The notes under the pieces are model-generated. The model saw only the letters and a program-made list of their open reading frames with translations. It was not told the DNA's origin and ran no database searches. A stretch of DNA of 11,792 nt from DATLFP01 sp035540955 (lineage in GTDB: Bacteria; Actinomycetota; Acidimicrobiia; Acidimicrobiales; CADCSY01): positions 1-11,792 of the forward strand of contig DATLFP010000022.1 in NCBI GenBank assembly GCA_035540955.1, read 5' to 3'. Below are positions 6,229-11,792 of the stretch, one piece after another (position 1 is the first letter of the stretch; every line of letters starts with the position of its first letter). A program made the position numbers and the translations under genes.

Positions 6229-8001
6229 TCAGTCGCCGATCTCGATGATGACGTCGCCGGCGCCGACCGACTGGCCGGGAGTCACCTTGATCTCGGTCAC
6301 CGTGCCGCTCTTCTCCACGAGGATCTGGTTCTCCATCTTCATGGCCTCGAGCACTGCCACCGGCTGACCGACCTCGACGGCGTCGCCCACCGCCACGAGC
6401 ACCTTCACGATCGTGCCCTGCATGGGCACCGTCACGTGGCCGGCGCCGGCGGCCCCCCCGCCCCCGCCGGCGGCGGCGGTGGGCTTGGGTCGGGGCCGGG
6501 CCCCGCCACCGGCGGCGGCGGCGACGACCGGCGTGTCCTCCACCCACAGCGACACCGAGAACCGCTTGCCGTTGACCTCGACGTCGACGTCCTTGCGCGC
6601 CTTCTCGGGCCCCTCGCCGTCGGCCGCGGGCGCCGTGGCGGGGCGAGCGGCGACGCCGCTCAGGTCGAGGCGCTCCTCGACCCACTTGGTCGAGTGCTCC
6701 CCGGCGATGAAGTCGGGATGGCTGAGGATGGCGACGTGCGCCGGCACCGTCGTGGCCAGGCCCTCGATCTCGAGCTCGTGGAGCGCCCGCAGCATGCGGT
6801 GGCGGGCCTCCTCCCGGTCGCGGCCCCAGGTGATGAGCTTGCCGATGAGGTTGTCGTAGAACTGGCTGACCTCGTCGCCCGCCTCGAAGCCGGCGTCGAG
6901 CCGGGTGAACGGGCCGTTGGGCACCTGCAGCTTCGTGATCTTGCCGGGGGAGGGGAGGAACTTGCCGCCGGCGGGGTCCTCGGCGTTGATGCGGACCTCG
7001 ATGGCGTGGCCCCGCCGCACGATGTCGTCCTGCGTGAAGGACAGCCGCTCGCCCGACGCGACCCGGATCTGCTCGGCCACGAGGTCGATGCCGGTGATCG
7101 CCTCGGTCACCGGGTGCTCCACCTGGAGCCGGGTGTTCATCTCCAGGAAGTAGAACTCGCCGTCCTGGTAGAGGAACTCGACGGTGCCGGCGTTGTAGTA
7201 GCCGCACGCCTGGGCCACCCGCACGGCGGCGTCGCCCATGGCCTGGCGGACCTCGTCGGGGAAGTTCGGGGCCGGTGACTCCTCGACCAGCTTCTGGTGC
7301 CGGCGCTGGGCCGAGCAGTCGCGCTCGCCCACCCACACGGTGGTGCCGTGGGTGTCGCCGATGACCTGCATCTCCACGTGGCGGGGCCAGGTGAGGTAGC
7401 GCTCCAGATAGCACTCGCTGCGCCCGAAGCCCTTGAGCGCCTCGCTCTGGGCCGACTCGAGGGCGGCGGCGGCGTCGGCGGCGCCCTGCACGACCCGCAT
7501 GCCCCGGCCCCCGCCCCCGTAGGCGGCCTTGATGGCGACCGGCCAGCCGAACTCCTCGCCGAAGGCGACCACCTCGTCGGCCGACTGGAGCACGTCGTTG
7601 CGGCCGGGGACGCCCTGCACGTTGCCCTTGGCCGCCGCCACCCGGGAGCTGATCTTGTCGCCCATCACCTCGATGGCCTCGGGCGGGGGGCCGATCCACG
7701 CGACCCCCTCGGCGGCGATGGCCCGGGCGAACTCGGTGTTCTCGCTGAAGAAGCCGTAGCCGGGGTGCACGCCGTCGGCGCCGCTGCGGCGGATGACGTC
7801 GAGGATGGCCTCGGTGTTCAAGTAGCTCTCGGCCGCCGTCTGGCCCCCCAGGGCGTAGGCCTCGTCGGCCAGACGCACGTGCAGCGCCTCCCGGTCGAGA
7901 TCGGAGTAGACGGCGACCGTCTCGATGCCGAGCTCGCGGCAGGTGCGCATGACCCGCACGGCGATCTCGCCCCGGTTGGCAATGAGGATCTTGGTCAGCA
8001 T
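6229..8001 (-). CDS. accA: Acyl-CoA carboxylase alpha subunit (biotin carboxylase plus biotin carrier)
   Basis: This 590-residue cytosolic subunit carboxylates its own biotin with ATP and bicarbonate and passes the carboxyl group to a beta subunit acting on acetyl-CoA, propionyl-CoA or similar. The biotin carboxylase part (about 1-447) begins KILIANRGEIAVR. It has the glycine-rich ATP loop YGGGGRGM (161-168) and the catalytic EMNTRLQVEHPVTE (from E287). A short BT-like segment with VEVNGKRFSVSLW follows, then an Ala/Gly/Pro linker. The C-terminal biotinyl domain has EAMKMEN with the acceptor lysine K555, 35 residues before the end as usual. Length and domain order match actinobacterial fused alpha subunits (called accA or bccA there, unlike E. 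coli accA). No beta subunit is in the window, so the acyl substrate is undetermined. birA lies about 1 kb away. No Shine-Dalgarno precedes the ATG, so a leaderless transcript is likely. Confidence 0.95.
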   Translation of the reverse strand: MLTKILIANRGEIAVRVMRTCRELGIETVAVYSDLDREALHVRLADEAYALGGQTAAESYLNTEAILDVIRRSGADGVHPGYGFFSENTEFARAIAAEGVAWIGPPPEAIEVMGDKISSRVAAAKGNVQGVPGRNDVLQSADEVVAFGEEFGWPVAIKAAYGGGGRGMRVVQGAADAAAALESAQSEALKGFGRSECYLERYLTWPRHVEMQVIGDTHGTTVWVGERDCSAQRRHQKLVEESPAPNFPDEVRQAMGDAAVRVAQACGYYNAGTVEFLYQDGEFYFLEMNTRLQVEHPVTEAITGIDLVAEQIRVASGERLSFTQDDIVRRGHAIEVRINAEDPAGGKFLPSPGKITKLQVPNGPFTRLDAGFEAGDEVSQFYDNLIGKLITWGRDREEARHRMLRALHELEIEGLATTVPAHVAILSHPDFIAGEHSTKWVEERLDLSGVAARPATAPAADGEGPEKARKDVDVEVNGKRFSVSLWVEDTPVVAAAAGGGARPRPKPTAAAGGGGGAAGAGHVTVPMQGTIVKVLVAVGDAVEVGQPVAVLEAMKMENQILVEKSGTVTEIKVTPGQSVGAGDVIIEIGD

Positions 8002-8005
8002 GGTG

Positions 8006-8023
8006 GCCCGTATCGTTCCAGAC
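8006..8023 (-). promoter_or_regulatory. Conserved upstream motif of the carboxylase gene (copy 1)
   Basis: Read on the minus strand this is GTCTGGAACGATACGGGC, ending 4 nt before the ATG. It recurs with one change upstream of the methyltransferase at the same distance. Such a location fits a promoter for a leaderless mRNA or a regulator site, but it does not match a textbook -10/-35 pair. Confidence 0.5.
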
Positions 8024-8040
8024 CGCGCCCGGTGGCGCGG
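8023..8040 (-). terminator. Small GC hairpin between methyltransferase and carboxylase
   Basis: Arms 8023-8029 and 8034-8040 (CCGCGCC/GGCGCGG) form a 7-bp stem with a 4-nt loop. It starts 8 nt after the methyltransferase stop on the minus strand. There is no T-tract. It could weaken read-through before the carboxylase promoter, but in DNA this GC-rich a 7-bp stem is modest evidence. Confidence 0.35.
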
Positions 8041-8048
8041 AAACCGAC

Positions 8049-9041
8049 CTACTCGGCTGCTGGCGAGCGGGCCGCGCGCTCGCACAGGAAGTGCCAGTAG
8101 GGCAATCCGGGGCTGACGGCCACGCGGTCGAAGGTGTCGTCGAGCGTGGCGATGTCGGCCCGCGAGAACCGCTGTTCGATCGGGGTGAAGAACCGGTCGT
8201 AGACGTCCTGGCGCATCCGCGCCACGGTCGAGTCGGCATAGGTCTCGCCCAGGGGGACGAAGCGGCCGGCCCTGAGCCGACGGGCGGCGCGGCCGGCCAG
8301 GGCGAGCGGGAGATAGACGGTGAGCGCGATCAGCCAGGTCAGCACGGCGCGGGTCCGCTCGCCCGTGACCCGGCTCAACACGCGCCGCGCCGCGGTCACC
8401 GGTCGGAGAAGCAACCGGAAGTGCCACGGCCGGTTGTCGAGGGCGTAGTACAGGTAGACGAGCAGGCGCGGTGCCAAGGGGGCCAGGCGCCGACAGGCGC
8501 CGAGCGCGTCCACCGGGAGGTGATGGAGGACCCCGAGGCAGTAGGCGAAGTCGACGGCGTCGGGCCGGAACGGCAGGTCGAGCACGTCGGCCATGACGAA
8601 GATGGTCCGGCGGTGCTCGGCGAGGTTGCGGCGGGCGACGAAGATGGCGTCGGAGAAGTCGACGACCACGAGCTCGTCGCAGTGAGGGGCCACGAAGGAG
8701 GCCCACCGCCCGCTGCCGCAGCCCAGGTCGGCCACGCGGGCGCCGCGCAGCTGCTCGAGATCCACGAGGTCGAAGTAGGCGTCGAACTCCGCACGATGCT
8801 CGGGCAGGATCTCGGGATGCGCCGTCCACTCGGCGCCGAAGCTGCGCTGCACGTCGGGCGCGTACGTCTCGCCGCCGGTGCCGCCGGGAAGGCGATCGGA
8901 GGGCAGGGCCACGATGACGTCGTCGACCACGGGGAGGCGACGGCCGTCGACCACGAGGTGATCGTCGGCGACGATCACCTCGCGAGCGCCGAACAAATCG
9001 GCCAGCTCGGCTTCGCGTCCGGTGTAGTACGGCGCAGACAT
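8049..9041 (-). CDS. Class I SAM-dependent methyltransferase, substrate unknown
   Basis: This 330-residue protein has a class I methyltransferase core. Motif I is VADLGCGSGRWA (from about residue 103), the acidic end of strand 2 is VVVDFSD, motif II lies in ADVLDLPF, and CLGVLHHLP comes near residue 169. The N-terminal 45 residues (ADDHLVVDGRRLPVVDDVIVALP) resemble a Trm112-like small domain that has lost its zinc-binding cysteines. SFGAEW, just before the core, is typical of a branch of methyltransferases often found near glycan genes. After the core, a hydrophobic stretch (about 232-250, WLIALTVYLPLALAG) flanked by arginines could touch the membrane. The role may be methylation of a lipid, sugar or quinone-like molecule, but the substrate cannot be named. 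It starts 22 nt from birA, divergently, without a Shine-Dalgarno site. Confidence 0.85.
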   Translation of the reverse strand: MSAPYYTGREAELADLFGAREVIVADDHLVVDGRRLPVVDDVIVALPSDRLPGGTGGETYAPDVQRSFGAEWTAHPEILPEHRAEFDAYFDLVDLEQLRGARVADLGCGSGRWASFVAPHCDELVVVDFSDAIFVARRNLAEHRRTIFVMADVLDLPFRPDAVDFAYCLGVLHHLPVDALGACRRLAPLAPRLLVYLYYALDNRPWHFRLLLRPVTAARRVLSRVTGERTRAVLTWLIALTVYLPLALAGRAARRLRAGRFVPLGETYADSTVARMRQDVYDRFFTPIEQRFSRADIATLDDTFDRVAVSPGLPYWHFLCERAARSPAAE

Positions 9042-9045
9042 GGAC

Positions 9046-9063
9046 GCCCGTATGGTTCCAGAC
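9046..9063. promoter_or_regulatory. Conserved motif in the methyltransferase/birA gap (copy 2), possible bidirectional promoter
   Basis: On the minus strand this is GTCTGGAACCATACGGGC, 4 nt before the methyltransferase ATG, one base different from copy 1. On the plus strand the same DNA contains TATGGT (9051-9056), a TANNNT -10 match ending 7 nt before the birA ATG at 9064. No other room for a promoter exists between the two genes. Confidence 0.5.
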
Positions 9064-9840
9064 ATGCCGGGAGCGCCCGAACCCAGGCCCCGCTGGGACA
9101 TCCGCCGGCTGGCCGAGACCGACAGCACCAACCGCGTGGTGCTCGACCTGGCCCGGGCCGGGGAGCCCGAGGGGGTCGTGGTGGTCGCCGACCACCAGAC
9201 CGCCGGCCGGGGCCGGCTGGGGCGGACGTGGGAGGCCCCGCCCGGCTCCTCGCTGCTGGTGACCGTGCTGCTCCGGCCATCGATCCCGGTGGCCGACGGG
9301 CACCTCGTGACCATCGCCGCCGCCCTCGCCGCCGCCGATGCCTGCGCGGCGGTGGCCGGCATCCGCCCCGGGCTGAAGTGGCCGAACGACCTGGTGGTCG
9401 AGCGCGACGGCGCCACCCGCAAGATCGCCGGGCTGCTCGCCGAGTCGCTCGTGGCGGGGCCGACGCTCGATGCCGTCGCCCTCGGCATGGGCCTGAACGT
9501 GCAGTGGCCGGCCGACCTCCCCGACCACCTCGCCGGCATCGCCACCGCCCTCAACCACGAGGCCGGCGCCGACGTCGACCGCGACGCCGTCCTCGCCGCC
9601 TGGCTCGACTGCCTCGCCGACCGCTACGACCGGCTCACCGCCCCCGGCGGCACCGACGCCCTCCTCGCCGCCTACCGGGTGGCGTGCGTGACGCTGGGCC
9701 GGTCGGTGCGGGTCGACCTGGGCGGCGAGACGCTCGAGGGCGTGGCCCTCGAGGTCACCCGCGAGGGCCACCTCGTGGTCGACGCCGGCGGGCGCCGCAC
9801 CGTCACCGCCGGCGACGTCGTCCACCTCCGCGCCGCGTAG
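9064..9840 (+). CDS. birA: Biotin--[acetyl-CoA-carboxylase] ligase
   Basis: This 258-residue ligase activates biotin with ATP to biotinyl-AMP and transfers it to the carrier lysine of biotin enzymes. It carries the biotin/adenylate loop GRGRLGRTW (48-56), the KWPNDL motif (105-110), KIAGLLAES, and GMGLNV. A small C-terminal SH3-like domain (about 210-258) ends in GDVVHLRAA. It lacks the N-terminal helix-turn-helix of bifunctional BirA repressors, so it is a group I, non-regulatory ligase. Its most likely local substrate is K555 of the nearby carboxylase subunit. The start is ambiguous: in-frame ATGs exist at 9040, 9052 and 9064. I chose 9064 because it leaves the conserved motif outside the gene and fits a leaderless TATGGT promoter. 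The ATG at 9040 would overlap the divergent start codon. Confidence 0.93.
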   Translation: MPGAPEPRPRWDIRRLAETDSTNRVVLDLARAGEPEGVVVVADHQTAGRGRLGRTWEAPPGSSLLVTVLLRPSIPVADGHLVTIAAALAAADACAAVAGIRPGLKWPNDLVVERDGATRKIAGLLAESLVAGPTLDAVALGMGLNVQWPADLPDHLAGIATALNHEAGADVDRDAVLAAWLDCLADRYDRLTAPGGTDALLAAYRVACVTLGRSVRVDLGGETLEGVALEVTREGHLVVDAGGRRTVTAGDVVHLRAA

Positions 9841-9864
9841 GCGGCTTCCGGCCCGACGGCGGGT

Positions 9865-9907
9865 CTTGTGGCGGTTTCTGTCGCCTGGCGAAAGGAACCG
9901 CCACAAG
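9865..9907. terminator. 43-nt imperfect palindrome between convergent birA and the aminotransferase
   Basis: Arms 9865-9885 and 9887-9907 are complementary at 19 of 21 positions around a single central T. The outer 12 bp (CTTGTGGCGGTT/AACCGCCACAAG) are perfect. One of the two mismatches can form a G-U pair in plus-strand RNA. Lying 24 nt after the birA stop and 9 nt after the opposite gene's stop, it is well placed as a bidirectional terminator, although it has no T-run. Confidence 0.65.
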
Positions 9908-9916
9908 TCGCGCCGG

Positions 9917-10732
9917 TCAGGGGTCGAGGTCGTGCTCGACGAGGGCGCGGAAGGCGGCCTGGGCGGCGCGGGTGCGGTCGCCGACGGCCAGCGGGCGGCC
10001 GTCGACCGCGGTGATGGGCTGCACCTCACGGGTCGTCCCCAGCAGGCACGCCTCGTCGATCTCGCCGAGGGCGCCGTAGGGGACGACCGCCTCGTCGATC
10101 CCGCAGTGCTCGACGGCCAGCGCCCGGGTCACGCCCGCCAGGCAGCCCGACGACAGCGGCGGGGTCACCAGCCTCCCGCCGACGACCACGGCGATGTTGG
10201 TGCCGGTGCCCTCGCACAGCTCGCCCCGGGTGTTGGCGAAGATGGCCTCGTCGGCCCCGGCCGCCGTCGCCCGCGCCCGGGCCACGACGTTCTCGCCGTA
10301 CGACGTGGTCTTCAGGCCCGCCAGCGGGCTGTTCTCGTTCCTCGTCCACGGCACGGTGATCACCGCCGCCGTCGCCGGCATCGGGTCGAGCTCGCAGGCC
10401 ACGGCGAGGACGGTCGGGGGGCCGTCGCCCCGCCCCGAGCCGGCCGGTCCGACGCCGCCGGTCACCGTGACCCGCAGGCGGGCGTCGGCCAGCCCCGACG
10501 CCGCCAGCACCTCGTCGATCGCCCGCTCGAGCACGGCGCGGGGCGGCAGGCCGATGCCGAGCCCGGCGGCCGACGCCGCCATCCGGTCGAGGTGGCGGCG
10601 GCGAGCGAACGGCGTCCCGCCGTACACCCGCATCGTCTCGAACACGCCGTCGCCCACGGTGAGGCCGTGATCCATGGCCGACACCGACGCCGCGCCGTCG
10701 TCGACGATCTCGCCGTTGAGCCAGACGGTCAC
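9917..10732 (-). CDS. pabC: Class IV PLP aminotransferase, probable aminodeoxychorismate lyase
   Basis: This 271-residue fold-type IV PLP enzyme is in the group that includes aminodeoxychorismate lyase (PabC, folate synthesis), branched-chain aminotransferase and D-amino-acid transaminase. It begins VWLNGEIVDD, followed by MDHGLTVGDGVFETMRVYGG. The PLP lysine is K141 in SPLAGLKTTSYGENV. EAIFANTRGELCEGTGTNIAVV and the C-terminal substrate-loop region follow. Length and the DHGLTVGDGVFET start favour the PabC-like branch, but the LKTTSY segment also occurs in related transaminases, so the substrate is not certain. The GTG start forms a GTGA overlap with the upstream dehydratase stop, implying translational coupling. 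There is no separate promoter. In this operon it could act in folate synthesis, or it could be an accessory aminotransferase for sugar or amino-acid metabolism. Confidence 0.85.
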   Translation of the reverse strand: MTVWLNGEIVDDGAASVSAMDHGLTVGDGVFETMRVYGGTPFARRRHLDRMAASAAGLGIGLPPRAVLERAIDEVLAASGLADARLRVTVTGGVGPAGSGRGDGPPTVLAVACELDPMPATAAVITVPWTRNENSPLAGLKTTSYGENVVARARATAAGADEAIFANTRGELCEGTGTNIAVVVGGRLVTPPLSSGCLAGVTRALAVEHCGIDEAVVPYGALGEIDEACLLGTTREVQPITAVDGRPLAVGDRTRAAQAAFRALVEHDLDP

Positions 10733-11757
10733 GGCCGATCGGCGTAGCGGGCGATCTGCTCCAGAGTGAGCGCGAGCAGGTCGCGGCCCTCGAGCTGCGC
10801 GCGGTACCACTCCGCGGTCCACGCCAGCGTGGTCGACAGGTCGACGCGGGACCGCCACCCGAGCGCGTCGGCGGCGAGGCTGGCATCGAGGGCCAACCGG
10901 AGATCCTCGTGCGGTTGCTCGCCGGTCTCGAGCACCCACTCGCCGGCGCCGAGGTGGCCGATGAACTCGTCGAGCACCTCGGCCACGGGTGCGCTGCCCA
11001 CCGGACCGAAGTTGACCGCCGGCGGCGTCTCGTCGCCGCGCAGCAGGGCGGCGCCGAGCGTCAGGTAGCCGGACAGGGCGTCGACCGCGTGCTGCCAGGG
11101 CCGCGTCGCCGCCGGGTTGCGGATCGCGGCCGGCGCCCCGGACTCGACGGCGCGCACCACGTCGGGCAGCAGACGGTCCTGCGCCCGGTCGCCCCCGCCG
11201 ACCACGTTGCCGGCCCGGGCGGTGGCCGTGGCCACCCGCGGCGTGCGGCGTCGCCACTCGGCGGCGACGTTCTCGGCGCACGCCTTCGACGCGCTGTAGG
11301 GGTCGTCGCCGCCGAGGTGGTCGGTCTCCCGGAACTGCCGGTCGAGCCCGTCCTGGCGGTACACCTTGTCGCTGGTGACGACCACGATCGCCGAGATCGA
11401 CGAGGTGGCGGCCACCGCTTCGAGCACGTTCGCCGTCCCCAGCACGTTCGTCTCGTAGGTGAGCAGCGGCTCGACGTAGGAGCGCCGCACGATCGCCTGG
11501 GCCGCGAGGTGGAAGACGAAGTCGGGCTCGATCCGGCCGACGACCCGCGCCACGGCGTCGGCATCGCGCACGTCGACGTCGTGGTGCTCGAACAGGTCGC
11601 TCGCGCCGATGGCGACGTTGATGCAGCGGTCGTCGACGGGCGGCAGGCTGACGCCGACCACGGTGGCGCCGAGCTGCTGGAGCCACAGCGCCAACCACGT
11701 TCCCTTGAACCCGCTGTCGCCGGTGACCAGCACACGCCGTCCCCGCCACTCCTCCAT
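10729..11757 (-). CDS. rfbG: CDP-glucose 4,6-dehydratase (extended SDR)
   Basis: This 342-residue extended short-chain dehydrogenase/reductase converts CDP-glucose to CDP-4-keto-6-deoxyglucose, the entry step to CDP-linked deoxysugars for surface glycans or natural products. It has the NAD-binding TGDSGFKG (12-19), HLAAQAIVRRSY, TSDKVY (128-133) and DPYSASKAC with Y154 and K158 as the catalytic pair. RAGNVVGGGDRAQDRLLPD (from about 180) and RNPAATRPWQH (about 212-222) are hallmarks of the RfbG branch rather than of dTDP- or GDP-sugar dehydratases. The length is close to the usual family size. I chose the ATG at 11757 over the GTG at 11760 because the AAGGTGAG block is better spaced from it. 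A cytidylyltransferase partner (RfbF) is not in the window and may lie upstream. The gene overlaps the following aminotransferase by 4 nt. Confidence 0.88.
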   Translation of the reverse strand: MEEWRGRRVLVTGDSGFKGTWLALWLQQLGATVVGVSLPPVDDRCINVAIGASDLFEHHDVDVRDADAVARVVGRIEPDFVFHLAAQAIVRRSYVEPLLTYETNVLGTANVLEAVAATSSISAIVVVTSDKVYRQDGLDRQFRETDHLGGDDPYSASKACAENVAAEWRRRTPRVATATARAGNVVGGGDRAQDRLLPDVVRAVESGAPAAIRNPAATRPWQHAVDALSGYLTLGAALLRGDETPPAVNFGPVGSAPVAEVLDEFIGHLGAGEWVLETGEQPHEDLRLALDASLAADALGWRSRVDLSTTLAWTAEWYRAQLEGRDLLALTLEQIARYADRP

Positions 11758-11763
11758 CACGCG

Positions 11764-11771
11764 CTCACCTT
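11764..11771 (-). promoter_or_regulatory. Shine-Dalgarno site for the dehydratase
   Basis: On the minus strand AAGGTGAG lies 6 nt upstream of the ATG at 11757 and only 3 nt from the alternative GTG at 11760. The spacing favours the ATG. The remaining 35 nt to the window end show nothing else definite. Confidence 0.5.
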
Positions 11772-11792
11772 GCCACGATCAGCGGCGCTCGA

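Noticed and set aside
6460..6535. G/C-rich simple-sequence tract that looks like a repeat array
   Set aside because: It encodes the Ala/Gly/Pro linker between the carboxylase and biotinyl domains, a normal flexible hinge, and has no regular repeat unit.
6436..8100. Plus-strand open frames of up to 280 codons opposite the carboxylase gene
   Set aside because: The sense strand encodes a textbook biotin carboxylase/carrier protein across this whole stretch. The opposite frames have no recognisable domains.
8002..10029. Minus-strand upstream extension of the carboxylase frame to 10029
   Set aside because: The added part is arginine/proline-rich shadow sequence crossing the methyltransferase and birA. 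The family N-terminus KILIANRGEIAVR begins right after the ATG at 8001.
11757..11792. Possible end of an upstream minus-strand gene through a TGATG overlap with the dehydratase start
   Set aside because: A frame stays open from the window edge to the TGA at 11757-11759, but only 11 codons are visible and carry no recognisable motif. It is plausible but unsupported here.

Overview
The window is very GC-rich, with almost uniformly G/C-ending codons, and appears to be chromosomal DNA of a high-GC actinobacterium. Cell-wall-binding-2 (CWB2) repeat proteins, a fused biotin carboxylase/biotin carrier subunit and several starts without a Shine-Dalgarno sequence fit Actinomycetota. An Acidimicrobiia-like lineage is my guess from general style and is not proven. 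No rRNA, tRNA, CRISPR, transposase or phage gene is visible.

Left part (1-5477, + strand): two large exported proteins form a tandem, probably an operon. Each has a signal peptide and three CWB2 repeats. After these come different extracellular tails: an FN3/Ig-like, cysteine-containing tail in the first, and a cysteine-free tail of five degenerate repeats in the second. A single copy of the second protein's repeat also occurs inside the first. This shared module is the most novel-looking item here.

Middle (5478-6228, + strand): an 18-bp perfect hairpin closes the surface-protein operon. A compact VapBC-type toxin-antitoxin pair follows (Phd/YefM-like antitoxin, PIN-domain toxin). Its start codon is embedded in a perfect inverted repeat, and its two genes overlap by 4 nt. 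The toxin stop codon abuts the stop codon of the convergent carboxylase gene.

Right-centre (6229-9840): on the minus strand lie a SAM-dependent methyltransferase and then the alpha subunit (biotin carboxylase plus biotin carrier) of an acyl-CoA carboxylase. Divergent to the methyltransferase is birA, the ligase expected to biotinylate that carrier domain. The two minus-strand genes share a nearly identical 25-nt sequence at the same distance from their ATG codons. One copy fills the 22-nt gap between the methyltransferase and birA.

Right end (9841-11792): a long imperfect palindrome separates birA from a convergent, minus-strand, translationally coupled pair. This pair is a CDP-glucose 4,6-dehydratase (deoxysugar synthesis) followed by a class IV PLP aminotransferase, probably aminodeoxychorismate lyase.
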